From JAKAGZ01 sp035266865 (GTDB lineage Bacteria; Bacteroidota; Ignavibacteria; Ignavibacteriales; Ignavibacteriaceae), in contig DATFMR010000127.1 in the NCBI GenBank assembly GCA_035266865.1, forward strand, positions 1-43,949: a DNA stretch of 43,949 bases. The letters run 5' to 3'. How positions within the stretch are numbered: position 1 is the stretch's first letter; every line of letters starts with the position of its first letter. Below are positions 27,634 through 36,377 of this stretch, piece after piece. Position numbers and translations under genes: made by a program. A model generated the notes under the pieces. It saw nothing but the letters and a program-made list of their open reading frames with translations, was not told where the DNA came from and did not search any database.

Positions 27634-28683
27634 TTATTTATCTGAATTACGATAGCGCCAGAAAGAAGTGTATTTATCTTTCTCAATAATTCCGACTGGC
27701 CCTTCATATATTCCCCCATCTCTGAATCCGTCATATACTCTTACCGCAATTGTATTCTCTCCCGATTTTTTCAGGACACCAGAGGGAATATCATAAGCCC
27801 TGACTCTTAAATATTCATTATACCTGTTAAATTCCACCGGGTGCTTACTGAAATCTCCAGTACTACCTATAAGAATCCCGTTTATATATGCCTGATCAAT
27901 ATCATCTATCTTACCGAGATACAACATCAAATCTTTTTGAGCCAGATTTTCAGGTATTGTAAACTTTTTTCTATACCAGCCATAACCGTCATAATCCTGA
28001 TATCCCTGTAATTCCCAAAATGAAGGAACAGTTATCTCATTCCATTTACTATCATCAAAATCAGCTTTTGCATAGTTTGAATTATCACCTGTACTAAATT
28101 TCCAAATCCCTGAAAGTATCAGGCTAAGAGAATTATCCTTTTCGACATATTCTAATCCGGGATCTCCTTCAAGTATTCCACCTGATAATTGATAATCAAA
28201 TATTCTAACAGCAATCACATTATCACCGATCGAATTCAAAAATTCTGAAGGAAGATAATACCTCCTGGATACATAATAAGCAGTTTGAAAATTTGGGGGA
28301 AAAGAACCCATAAGCCCGATCAAATGGCCATTTAAGAAAGTCTGATCAACATCATCAACTCTTCCAAGATTCAAGTAAAGAAATTTATCTTTCATTGCCC
28401 TGTTATATTCAAAATGCACTCGATACCAGGCATATCCATCGTACCCGTTGAACCCCTGATCCTCCCATCTTGATGGAACTTTGATCTCTTCCCAGTTATT
28501 ATCATCATAATTTTTATTAATCCAGGAGATATCATCTCCAATAGAAAACTTCCACTTACCTTTTAAGTCAATAGTATTTTTATTATTTCTGTTATTGAAT
28601 TCAATTTTCTGTGATCTACATCCAGCTATCAAAAAGAAAAGAATAAATAAAAATGCCAGAATATGTTTAAAAATAATGTACAT
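27634..28683 (-). CDS. Lipoprotein with two tandem beta-galactosidase-like jelly-roll domains
   Basis: The product has 349 residues. A lipobox IAGC places the acylated Cys at residue 22. Two similar domains of about 150 residues follow. Each begins with [LS]GxWKFS[IT]GD and has W-x-E-I-x-VPS-x-WE-x-QG, then YDGY[AG]WYR, a D[DI]DQ[TA][FY][LI]NG segment and an [DE]N[VT]IAVR[IV][FY]D end. This is the sugar-binding jelly-roll that opens GH2 beta-galactosidases, present twice and with no catalytic barrel. It may bind a glycan at the membrane. It starts 25 bases after the HEAT-like gene and is probably cotranscribed with it. Confidence 0.8.
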   Translation of the reverse strand: MYIIFKHILAFLFILFFLIAGCRSQKIEFNNRNNKNTIDLKGKWKFSIGDDISWINKNYDDNNWEEIKVPSRWEDQGFNGYDGYAWYRVHFEYNRAMKDKFLYLNLGRVDDVDQTFLNGHLIGLMGSFPPNFQTAYYVSRRYYLPSEFLNSIGDNVIAVRIFDYQLSGGILEGDPGLEYVEKDNSLSLILSGIWKFSTGDNSNYAKADFDDSKWNEITVPSFWELQGYQDYDGYGWYRKKFTIPENLAQKDLMLYLGKIDDIDQAYINGILIGSTGDFSKHPVEFNRYNEYLRVRAYDIPSGVLKKSGENTIAVRVYDGFRDGGIYEGPVGIIEKDKYTSFWRYRNSDK

Positions 28684-28708
28684 AGATATTGATTAATTCA
28701 TATAACAA

Positions 28709-29137
28709 TTATTTCCCGGAACTATTGTTATTTACTGTTACAAATTTTACATCAGTACTCTTTGCGTATTCACTGTACATAAGACTGCTAATGCTTCTGA
28801 CCTTTTCACTTTTGTCTTTAACCGATAATTCTTTTATGGCATCAAGACCCAGGGGATCTCTTATTTCGTATAGTGAAACGGCTATCAGAAGTCTTGTTGA
28901 AGGATCTTCTTCATTATTTAATTTTTCTATTAACGCATCAACAGATCCTGTTACCCTGTCTCTTCCGGCAAGGTAAATACTGCTTCTTTGTAATCCTTTG
29001 TTCTCTGAATTAATGCCGTTTACAAGATTAGCTACAGCTGCAGTGTTTTTACTATCCACATCCTTTTGAGCACTCAACGGTTTTACTGAAAGGACAATTG
29101 CTGCTAAAACCACGATTGTTAAAGATATTCGTTTCAT
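28709..29137 (-). CDS. Exported HEAT-repeat-like small protein
   Basis: The product has 142 residues. A signal peptide ends LSAQ near residue 24. AGGAGG about 6 bases before ATG is the strongest ribosome binding site in the window, suggesting high expression. The body is alpha-helical with three HEAT-like units (LQRSSIYLAGRDRV, DPSTRLLIAVSLYEIRDPLGLDAI, SEKVRSISSLMYSEY). It follows the system 2 regulator on the same strand after a 142-base gap that holds regulator-type repeats and a TACGTTTG promoter-like element. No specific function is recognised; a scaffold or partner-binding role would suit the repeats. Confidence 0.75.
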   Translation of the reverse strand: MKRISLTIVVLAAIVLSVKPLSAQKDVDSKNTAAVANLVNGINSENKGLQRSSIYLAGRDRVTGSVDALIEKLNNEEDPSTRLLIAVSLYEIRDPLGLDAIKELSVKDKSEKVRSISSLMYSEYAKSTDVKFVTVNNNSSGK

Positions 29138-29180
29138 CCTACACCTCCTGTTGTTTTTGAACTTTAATTAACTCACAGTT

Positions 29181-29188
29181 CAAACGTA
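29181..29188 (-). promoter_or_regulatory. Bacteroidota-like -7 element for the HEAT-like gene
   Basis: Read on the minus strand, TACGTTTG fits the Bacteroidota -7 consensus TAnnTTTG exactly. It lies 43 bases before the ATG at 29137 and 11 bases downstream of the nearest TTACA repeat. No good -33 TTTG is visible upstream, which would fit an activator-dependent promoter. Use of this consensus by this organism is assumed. Confidence 0.4.
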
Positions 29189-29199
29189 CTTCAGAGAGA

Positions 29200-29245
29200 T
29201 GTAATCAGTGTCACTAACTTGTAATAAGATTGTAAAAAAATGTCA
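29200..29245. promoter_or_regulatory. Five TGT(A/C)A direct repeats, Pho-box-like regulator site
   Basis: TGTAA or TGTCA starts at 29200, 29209, 29220, 29231 and 29241 (spacings 9, 11, 11, 10). The pattern and the TGTCA core resemble PhoB boxes (direct TGTCA repeats 11 bases apart). It lies between the end of the system 2 regulator gene and the HEAT-like gene, immediately upstream of the latter's promoter-like element. Control by the adjacent regulator is inferred. Confidence 0.6.
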
Positions 29246-29279
29246 TGAACAACTATATTTTCAGAATAATTCACAGGTT

Positions 29280-29969
29280 TTAATCAATCAATTTATAACC
29301 CACGCCGTGAACCGTTAAAATATTTTTCGGATGATTGGGATCTTCTTCAATCTTTTGCCTTAGTTTAAGAATAAAATTATCGACCGTTCGCGTTGTTGGA
29401 GATTCTTCATAACCCCATATTTCATTCAACAAATCATCTCTGCTGACTGTAGAATTCCTGTTTTTCCAGAGATAATTCAGAATTTCAAATTCTTTGTGAG
29501 ACATTCCAATATTCTTCCCTTTTAAGGTAGCTGAATAGGCAGAGAAATTGACCTGTAGTTTACCAATCTTATGAACTGAGCCTGAATCCGAATTTTTACT
29601 CTCGCTTCGTCTGAGTATAGCTTTTATTCTTGCAAGAAGTTCCCTGAGACTGAAAGGTTTGGTTACATAATCATCTGCTCCCAGTTCTAGTCCGAGCACT
29701 TTGTCAATTTCTTCACCTTTTGCAGTTAAAAAGATAACCGGTGTTTCGATCTCCATTTTCCTGGCACTTTTGCAAACGTCAAAACCAGAAACCTTTGGCA
29801 TCATTACATCCAGAATTATCAGATTATAATTATTATTTTTTAAAAATTCTATTGCTTCTTCTCCATCACATGCACAATCAACCTCGAAACCTTCGAACTC
29901 AAGGTTGTCCTTGAGACCTTTGCGCATATTTAATTCATCTTCCGCAACGAGTATTTTAGTCATAGTCAT
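29280..29969 (-). CDS. OmpR-family response regulator (system 2)
   Basis: The product has 229 residues. The receiver has Glu10-Asp11, phospho-acceptor Asp54 (IILDVMMPKVSG), FLTAKGEE and VTKPFSLREL. The winged helix ends RTVDNFILKLRQKIEEDP and HGVGYKLID. ATG at 29969 overlaps the kinase stop by four bases. A second in-frame ATG at 29963 has AAGGA 5 bases upstream and may be the one used. The TGT(A/C)A repeat site lies just downstream, in front of the HEAT-like gene. Similarity to PhoB is suggested by that site only. Confidence 0.94.
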   Translation of the reverse strand: MTMTKILVAEDELNMRKGLKDNLEFEGFEVDCACDGEEAIEFLKNNNYNLIILDVMMPKVSGFDVCKSARKMEIETPVIFLTAKGEEIDKVLGLELGADDYVTKPFSLRELLARIKAILRRSESKNSDSGSVHKIGKLQVNFSAYSATLKGKNIGMSHKEFEILNYLWKNRNSTVSRDDLLNEIWGYEESPTTRTVDNFILKLRQKIEEDPNHPKNILTVHGVGYKLID

Positions 29970-31510
29970 CCTTCAATTTTATTTAAAGGAAATTTCAGTC
30001 TGAAAGAACTCCCTTTATCCGGAGTACTTTCAATTTCAACTTTTCCATTGTGAGATTCCACTATATGTTTTACAATACTTAGTCCCAAGCCGGTACCCTT
30101 GACATTATGAACTGAGCCTGTGCCTATGCGAAAAAATTTATCGAAAATTTTATCCTGGTTTTCTTTCGAAATTCCTATTCCTGAATCTTTCACTTCAAGA
30201 AAAGAGTGATTTTTTTCCAACCCGGTTCTAAGTATGATATACTTTTTATCGCTGCTGTACTTAATTGCGTTGTCTAGCAGATTCATTACTGCTTCAGAAA
30301 CAGCTTCCTCATCTAATTTTTGAACAGGGATTATTTCATCTTTAACAAATTCAGTTTTAAATTCATTTTGTTCAAGATGAGTTTTGTAGGATGAATAGAC
30401 ATTTTCAACAATATCATTTAAAAATGAATCTACAAAATGGTACTCTCTTTTGCCCGCCTCAATTTTAGAAAAATTAAGTATTGAATTGACTATTCTACCC
30501 AATCTTGAAGTTTCCTGGCTGATAATTTTATAGTATTCCTGTCTTTTTTCTTCTGAAGAAACTCTTCCCATTTCGAGAGTTTCAGAAAACATGCTTATCA
30601 TTGAAAGAGGTGTTCTCAGTTCGTGAGAAACATTTGCGACAAAATCTGATTTAATACGTGCTATTTCAATTTCCTTTTTCACATTCCTGAATACTATATA
30701 GACTCCGACAAATAAAACAAGAACCAGAATTATTATTAAAAGAAGGTTTATAAAAGCTCTCTGTTTTACCAACGAATCAATAGTTTCGCCTCTTAAAGAG
30801 ATCCCCAGTTCATATCCCGGAAGCAGCCAGAGTGCTTTTTTTACATGCATCTGATTACTGATATTGGATTGAATATCATCAAAAGTAAAACTTGCAGTGG
30901 AAGAAACAACAGATATAAGAAATTCATCTCCGGAAATAATTTTTATTCTTGGTCCTAATTTTTTTTGTATAAATACACCGGGATTTATTGCAACAACACA
31001 CAATCTATTCGTAAGATTAATGGACTGGAAAGCAAAAAATAATATTGCTACACTTGAATCAGCAAAAACGGGCTCTATTTTTCTATAACCGGATTCTTTA
31101 TAATTAAATAATCTGGTTATAAGATCTGAATGTGTACTCAGCAAAGTATCTAGAAAAGTAAAGTCCTTTGTTAAATTATTTTGACGATATAAATCTGTGA
31201 ATTTTAGAGTATTTGAATCAATTACATAAATTGCTTCAATGGCTCTATCATTTTGCAAAAATACACCTACATTTTCAGCCTTATTCTCACCATTAATAAT
31301 TGATTCAATTTTACTAGCCCAACTATCCATAAAATCTTGCGAGTACTGATTTACCGAGAACAGAATAGCATCAAGCTGGCTTTCATAAATTTTTTCAATG
31401 ACCTTTTCATTGCTATTTAAGGAGGTTAATTCGAAGGACACAAATAGCAAAGCGGGAACAACTACAACAACAATAAGTATGATACCTATTTTTCGCAAAT
31501 TGTTATTCAT
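29966..31510 (-). CDS. Membrane sensor histidine kinase (system 2)
   Basis: The product has 514 residues. A transmembrane helix at about 8-27, an extracytoplasmic sensor region of about 220 residues (dCache-like in length, with AIEAIYVIDSNTLKF), and a second helix near 253-275 come first. The kinase core has His296 (SHELRTPLSM), NLLDNAIKY, DSGIGIS and GTGLGLSIVKH. Its C-terminal core closely resembles that of system 1 (TGSVHNVKG against TGNVHDVKG), while the sensor parts do not. It is the first gene of an operon with its regulator. Confidence 0.94.
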   Translation of the reverse strand: MNNNLRKIGIILIVVVVVPALLFVSFELTSLNSNEKVIEKIYESQLDAILFSVNQYSQDFMDSWASKIESIINGENKAENVGVFLQNDRAIEAIYVIDSNTLKFTDLYRQNNLTKDFTFLDTLLSTHSDLITRLFNYKESGYRKIEPVFADSSVAILFFAFQSINLTNRLCVVAINPGVFIQKKLGPRIKIISGDEFLISVVSSTASFTFDDIQSNISNQMHVKKALWLLPGYELGISLRGETIDSLVKQRAFINLLLIIILVLVLFVGVYIVFRNVKKEIEIARIKSDFVANVSHELRTPLSMISMFSETLEMGRVSSEEKRQEYYKIISQETSRLGRIVNSILNFSKIEAGKREYHFVDSFLNDIVENVYSSYKTHLEQNEFKTEFVKDEIIPVQKLDEEAVSEAVMNLLDNAIKYSSDKKYIILRTGLEKNHSFLEVKDSGIGISKENQDKIFDKFFRIGTGSVHNVKGTGLGLSIVKHIVESHNGKVEIESTPDKGSSFRLKFPLNKIEG

Positions 31511-31527
31511 TTAAGCCACATTAATAA

Positions 31528-31547
31528 TTTGATTTTGCTAAATCAAA
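31528..31547. promoter_or_regulatory. Inverted repeat upstream of system 2 kinase
   Basis: TTTGATTT (31528-31535) and AAATCAAA (31540-31547) form a perfect 8-bp inverted repeat around TGCT, 18 bases before the kinase ATG. It could be an operator or a leader hairpin. The low G+C makes chance formation possible. Confidence 0.35.
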
Positions 31548-31602
31548 ATATTGAATTTTAACTTAATTTCCTCTGATCATAATTAAAAAAAAGGTTCTAG
31601 AC

Positions 31603-32340
31603 TTATTTGAGAGAAGTGAGAATATCATTAACCAGATTACTTAGCAATTCAGGACGATTTATAATCCATTTCTCACTAATCAGATTTGAATTATTCACGG
31701 AGTTGCTTGTATAAGCATTCGGGACAGCAATGCAATTAATTTTTGCAGCTATTGCAGATTTTATGCCTGTAACAGAATCTTCAATAGCAATACACTCTTC
31801 TGGAAAGATATTTAATTTTGATAAAACCAGATCATATATTTCCGGATCAGGCTTACTTTTTTCAATCAGATCCCGGGTAGCAATAAAATCGAACAGATCT
31901 GTTAACTCAAGAATATCCAGTACTTTTGAGGCTTCGTCATTATGCGAAGTTGTAGCCAGCGCGGTTTTATAATTTTGAGATTTTACTTTTTTCAATAATG
32001 CTGTAGTGTGCGGACAAATAACTGTGCTTAATATCCTTGGATTGTTTAAAAATTCAAAATAGTAATTCAGCCTTATCTTTACAAAAACCTCCCAGGCTTC
32101 CCCTGTCTTAAATTCATCCAGCCTTTTTACTGCTTCATTATTAAGATAAAATTTATTAAGCAAAGATTTTGCAACTTCTTGGCGAGAACGACCGACCAGT
32201 TTTTTATATTCTTCTATTATCTTATGTTTCTTTATCTTACCAGGTTTCAATTCCATTGCAGCAAGGGCATAGGAATGCGCTTTCATTATTTCTGTTTGCA
32301 CAAGAGTTCCATCAAGATCGAAGATAAATGCTTTTATCAT
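31603..32340 (-). CDS. HAD-family sugar-phosphatase/phosphoglucomutase-like protein
   Basis: The product has 245 residues. HAD motif I is FDLDGTLVQTE (Asp8, Asp10), motif II is ATTSHN, the motif III Lys is in KSKPDPEIY, and motif IV is IEDSVTGIKSA. The helical cap between motifs I and II is of the beta-phosphoglucomutase type. The start overlaps the end of the isomerase gene by four bases, so it is the last gene of the pentose-phosphate operon and probably acts on a hexose or pentose phosphate. Phosphatase versus mutase activity cannot be decided from sequence alone. Confidence 0.85.
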   Translation of the reverse strand: MIKAFIFDLDGTLVQTEIMKAHSYALAAMELKPGKIKKHKIIEEYKKLVGRSRQEVAKSLLNKFYLNNEAVKRLDEFKTGEAWEVFVKIRLNYYFEFLNNPRILSTVICPHTTALLKKVKSQNYKTALATTSHNDEASKVLDILELTDLFDFIATRDLIEKSKPDPEIYDLVLSKLNIFPEECIAIEDSVTGIKSAIAAKINCIAVPNAYTSNSVNNSNLISEKWIINRPELLSNLVNDILTSLK

Positions 32341-34052
32341 AGGAGAGTTTTTCTCAAAATTTCCAGATTTTTATCGATATCTTCGCCAAGATTAAACCTG
32401 AGGACTCTTCGTTTGTTGTCCAGCAATGCCTGCCTGTCTCCTAGTGCCTGAGCATTTTTTAATGTTCCGAATGAAATTAATGAACTATCTTCTCCGGCAT
32501 TATCAGGGATTGGTAAATCTTCCGGCATTTTTGAAACAAACTGAATAAATAACCCGTGTCCGGCATCCCCCTTGTGTAGCTGCCCAGTGGAATGCAGAAA
32601 TCTTGGACCATACCCTACAGTTGTAGCCATTTTATATTTTTTCTGAATAGCTGTTCTAAAATCCTGCAATGCATTTGTGGTCTTTTCATCAGGTTTAACA
32701 TATGCCTGAATTGAAACGTAACTTCTTCCATTAATATTATTCTCACCGGGATTCATCTCACTTAAAAATTCTGTAATAACATTCTTCAAATTGTCTGTTT
32801 TAATTTTTCCAAAAGCAGTAATACCATCTTCTTCAATTGCTGCTTTCAATTCAGGAAGTTTTCCTTTTTCCTGGTATTCTTTTACCATTTTTTTTGCGAG
32901 AACTTTTGCCGCCTCAACATTAGGTTGATCAAATGGTTGAATTCCCATTATCTTTCCGGCAACTGCAATAGCAAATTCCCACCTGAAATATTCGCTGCCA
33001 AGATCATATAAATCATTCCAAGTAATTTCAACTACAGGAAATCCTGCTTTAACAAATTCGTCGACCTTTTCTTTTTCCGAATTATCTTCCTTTAAATGGA
33101 TATAAATAAATAACCTGTCTTTTGAATAAAACTCCGGCGACAAAACTCTTTCACCATCTACAGGCAAAATTCCTTTACCATCTTTCCCTGTACTTTCTGC
33201 AATTAGCTGCTCAACCCAGGCACCGAAATAAGAAATTTTTCCCGGGGTAACAAATGTAACTTTATCAATTCCTTCATTTGATAGTTCGCCCAACAACACA
33301 CCGATATATGTAGCTGTGTCTTCGTAATTATTTTCTTTACTTGTTTCCTTAACAAGTTCATCGGCACGATTTAATATTTTTTCCAGGTCAACTCCTGCGA
33401 GAGCAGCGGGTACCATTCCAAAAAATGAAAGTGCCGAATATCTTCCCCCAATGTTAGGATCGTTTCTGAAAATTTTTCTGAATTTCAGTTTTTCTGCATT
33501 ATCTACCAACCCGCTTTTGGGATCTGTTATTGCAGCAAAATGATTCCCTGCTTTTTCTTTACCAACTTTTTTTAAAACAGAATTATAAAAGTGCTTCATA
33601 TAAGAAAATGTTTCTACGGTACTGCCTGATTTCGTTGAAACAATAAATAAAGTCTTTGCGGGGTCGAGCGTTTTATCGAACGAAATTACAGCTCCGGGAT
33701 CTGTACTATCCAGTACATGCAGATTTAGAAAACCGGGCTTTGATCCGAACATCAGACTAAAAACTTCCGGTGCCATACTGGAACCTCCCATTCCCAAAAC
33801 AATTGCATCCGTAAATCCATCATTTTTTACGCTTTCAACAAATTCATTTATTTCATTCAATGCCATCCTGGTTTCTTCTGTACTATGCAGCCAGCCAAGC
33901 CGATTTATTATTTCATCAGGTTTATCATTCCAGACGGTAAAATCTTTCCTCCAGATCCTCTCCGGTACTTTTTCTTTAACAATATTTTCAAATGTGTTTT
34001 TAATTTTATTTTCAAAATTTCCAATCTTTGTATTAAATTTTTCATTCTTCAT
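32337..34052 (-). CDS. pgi: Glucose-6-phosphate isomerase, Tal-Pgi type, stand-alone
   Basis: The product is 571 residues from ATG at 34052, chosen because GGAGAG lies about 6 bases upstream; ATG at 34073 is in frame but has no such site. It interconverts glucose-6-P and fructose-6-P. Sugar-isomerase (SIS) elements are LGMGGSSMAPEVF, phosphate-binding STKSGSTVET, GGRYSALSFFG and a C-terminal QLHKGDAGHGLFIQF. The sequence resembles the C-terminal half of bifunctional transaldolase/phosphoglucose isomerase rather than classical Pgi, with the transaldolase half absent. It lies 27 bases after pgl and overlaps the HAD gene by four bases. Confidence 0.88.
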   Translation of the reverse strand: MKNEKFNTKIGNFENKIKNTFENIVKEKVPERIWRKDFTVWNDKPDEIINRLGWLHSTEETRMALNEINEFVESVKNDGFTDAIVLGMGGSSMAPEVFSLMFGSKPGFLNLHVLDSTDPGAVISFDKTLDPAKTLFIVSTKSGSTVETFSYMKHFYNSVLKKVGKEKAGNHFAAITDPKSGLVDNAEKLKFRKIFRNDPNIGGRYSALSFFGMVPAALAGVDLEKILNRADELVKETSKENNYEDTATYIGVLLGELSNEGIDKVTFVTPGKISYFGAWVEQLIAESTGKDGKGILPVDGERVLSPEFYSKDRLFIYIHLKEDNSEKEKVDEFVKAGFPVVEITWNDLYDLGSEYFRWEFAIAVAGKIMGIQPFDQPNVEAAKVLAKKMVKEYQEKGKLPELKAAIEEDGITAFGKIKTDNLKNVITEFLSEMNPGENNINGRSYVSIQAYVKPDEKTTNALQDFRTAIQKKYKMATTVGYGPRFLHSTGQLHKGDAGHGLFIQFVSKMPEDLPIPDNAGEDSSLISFGTLKNAQALGDRQALLDNKRRVLRFNLGEDIDKNLEILRKTLL

Positions 34053-34079
34053 TTTTCTCTCCGTAATTTTCAATAATTC

Positions 34080-34811
34080 TTATAAGTTTTTTGCTGCTGC
34101 CGAATCAAGGTACCACTCATAATTTCCGCTTTCTAGGTCTACAAACGCTGCCGGATAATTTTTATAATCATCCTCTTTGTTAATAATTTTTTTGACTACT
34201 TCAGATTTATCCTTTCCTGTAATCATAAAAATTACTTTTTTGCTGTTGTTGATTATTTTCCCTGTAATGGTAATTCTTTTTTGCACTGAATCAGGGTGCT
34301 CAGTAACTGCGCACAATTTTTCTTCATTAAATAATTTTAAATAACCGGGAAAAATTGAGGCAGTATGTCCGTCAGTTCCAATACCGAGCAGAATGAGATC
34401 AAAAACAGGCACTCCTTTTTCACCAATTAAAACATTTTCATCAATTTCACGTTCGTACCTTGCAGCTTCTTTGTCCGGAGTATTTTCTCCGACTATCCTG
34501 TGAATATTTTCATCCGGAATTTCTATTTTATCCAGCAAATATTTTTTCGTCATTCCGTAATTGCTATCCTCACTTGTAGGTGGAACACATCTTTCGTCTA
34601 CCCAATAAATATTTAGTCTGTCCCACTTCATCTTTTCAGTATATTCTTCACTTAAAATTTTAAATAATATTTTAGGAGTGCTTCCGCCGGAAATTGCAAT
34701 ATTTGTTTTTTTGTTTTTGGCTGAATTTTCATCAACAATTTTCTTTATAGCATTTGCTATATTTTCAGCTACTTCAAAAGGGGTTTTATCTTTTTTTATT
34801 TTAGGTTCCAT
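34080..34811 (-). CDS. pgl: 6-phosphogluconolactonase
   Basis: The 243-residue cytoplasmic DevB/SOL-type lactonase hydrolyses 6-phosphogluconolactone to 6-phosphogluconate. Family motifs are ISGGSTPKILF near the N-terminus, YWVDERCVPPTSEDSNYGM, and LGIGTDGHTASIFP with the catalytic His. It starts 9 bases after the zwf stop, so it is in the same operon and catalyses the next step. Confidence 0.94.
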   Translation of the reverse strand: MEPKIKKDKTPFEVAENIANAIKKIVDENSAKNKKTNIAISGGSTPKILFKILSEEYTEKMKWDRLNIYWVDERCVPPTSEDSNYGMTKKYLLDKIEIPDENIHRIVGENTPDKEAARYEREIDENVLIGEKGVPVFDLILLGIGTDGHTASIFPGYLKLFNEEKLCAVTEHPDSVQKRITITGKIINNSKKVIFMITGKDKSEVVKKIINKEDDYKNYPAAFVDLESGNYEWYLDSAAAKNL

Positions 34812-34820
34812 TAAAACAAT

Positions 34821-36377
34821 TTATAATTCACAATAGAGTCCATCGTCAGCGAGATTTTTACAGGGATATCTCCATGTAACGCCAGGCTCTTCTATTAAAT
34901 TATCAGCGTGTTCCGGACCCCATGTACCAGCAGGGTATCCATAAACCTTTATTTTTTTATTTTCCTTCCAGGCATCAATAATGGGCTGCACAAATGTCCA
35001 GCAGGCTTCAACAGCATCAGCCCTTGCAAATAAAGTAGGATCTCCAATCATACAATCGTGTATTAATCTCTGGTAAGCTGAAGGGAGACTTTCATTCTTT
35101 AAATCAGAATAATGGAAATCCATATTCACAGTTTGAACTTTATAACCCGCTCCAGGAGTTTTCATTCCAATCTTAAATAACAATCCTTCATCGGGTTGAA
35201 TTCTTATAATAAGTTGATTACAAGAATCGTTAACAGTTTTTCCGCTACTAAAAATCTGGTGAGGAGTAGGTTTAAAATGAATAACAACTTCAGTAACCCT
35301 AGTAGGAAGCCTTTTTCCTGTTCTTATATAAAAAGGAACTCCTCCCCATCTCCAATTATCGATATACATTTTAATTGCAACAAATGTTTCTGTTCTTGAA
35401 TCTTTTTTTACCCCTTTTTCCTCCCTGTATCCGGCAACCTGCTCACCTTTTACTTTTGCAGATCCATATTGTCCGCGAATAACATTCTTAGAAACTTCAT
35501 CCGGTGTAAAAATCCGAAGTGCCTGAAAAATTTTTAAAGTTTCATTCCTGATTGCATTAGAATCAAATGAAGCCGGTGGTTCCATAGCAATTACCCCGGT
35601 TAACTGCAACAGATGATTTTGAACCATATCCCGCAAAGCACCGGAATCGTCATAATATCCGCCGCGGTTTTCAACACCGATATTTTCTGCAGAAGTAATT
35701 TCAACGTGATGAATATAATTCCTGTTCCAGAGCGGTTCAAAAATTCCGTTTGAAAATCTTGTTACCATAATATTTTGAACTGTTTCTTTTCCAAGGTAAT
35801 GATCAATTCTATAGATCTGATCTTCTTCATAATGGTTTAATAATTTATTGTTCAGTTCCTTTGCTGTTTTAAGATCATATCCGAAAGGCTTTTCAATAAT
35901 TATTTTTTTCCAGCCTTTATCCCCAGACTGATCGCTCATTCCATGTTTTGCAAGATCAACAGGAATTATTCCGTAAAGGCTGGGCGGAGTTGCAAGGTAG
36001 AAGATCACATTACCACCAGTACCAATTTTCTGAGACAATTCTTCAAGTTTATTTTTTAAAGTCGGGTAGCTGCTATCGTCAGTAAAATCCATTACTGCAA
36101 AGTAAAGTGAATTTAAAAATTCATCTACTTTTGATTTATCAGGATTTTTAGCTTCAGAAAATTCATTCAGCGCGTCTTTCATTTTATTTCTAAAATCGGA
36201 ATCCGAAGTTTCCTTTCTTCCTGTTCCAATAATTGCAAATTTTTCAGGGAGCATATTGTGTAATTTAAGCTGAAAGATTGCTGGCATTAATTTTCTTTTT
36301 GTGAGATCACCAAGTGCTCCAAAAATTACGAGAATATGATTTTCCGGTTTTTTCATTGCTTGTCCATTTTTAGCCAT
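34821..36377 (-). CDS. zwf: Glucose-6-phosphate 1-dehydrogenase
   Basis: The 518-residue enzyme makes the committed oxidation of glucose-6-P with NAD(P)+. The dinucleotide fold FGALGDLTKRKL lies near residue 20, with Leu in place of the more usual Ser. The substrate site RIDHYLGKETVQN lies near 188-200 and supplies the catalytic His region; RTGKRLP follows. AAGGAGAT 7 bases before ATG is a strong ribosome binding site. It is the first gene of zwf-pgl-pgi-HAD. An inverted repeat at 36564-36589 upstream may take part in control. Confidence 0.96.
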   Translation of the reverse strand: MAKNGQAMKKPENHILVIFGALGDLTKRKLMPAIFQLKLHNMLPEKFAIIGTGRKETSDSDFRNKMKDALNEFSEAKNPDKSKVDEFLNSLYFAVMDFTDDSSYPTLKNKLEELSQKIGTGGNVIFYLATPPSLYGIIPVDLAKHGMSDQSGDKGWKKIIIEKPFGYDLKTAKELNNKLLNHYEEDQIYRIDHYLGKETVQNIMVTRFSNGIFEPLWNRNYIHHVEITSAENIGVENRGGYYDDSGALRDMVQNHLLQLTGVIAMEPPASFDSNAIRNETLKIFQALRIFTPDEVSKNVIRGQYGSAKVKGEQVAGYREEKGVKKDSRTETFVAIKMYIDNWRWGGVPFYIRTGKRLPTRVTEVVIHFKPTPHQIFSSGKTVNDSCNQLIIRIQPDEGLLFKIGMKTPGAGYKVQTVNMDFHYSDLKNESLPSAYQRLIHDCMIGDPTLFARADAVEACWTFVQPIIDAWKENKKIKVYGYPAGTWGPEHADNLIEEPGVTWRYPCKNLADDGLYCEL

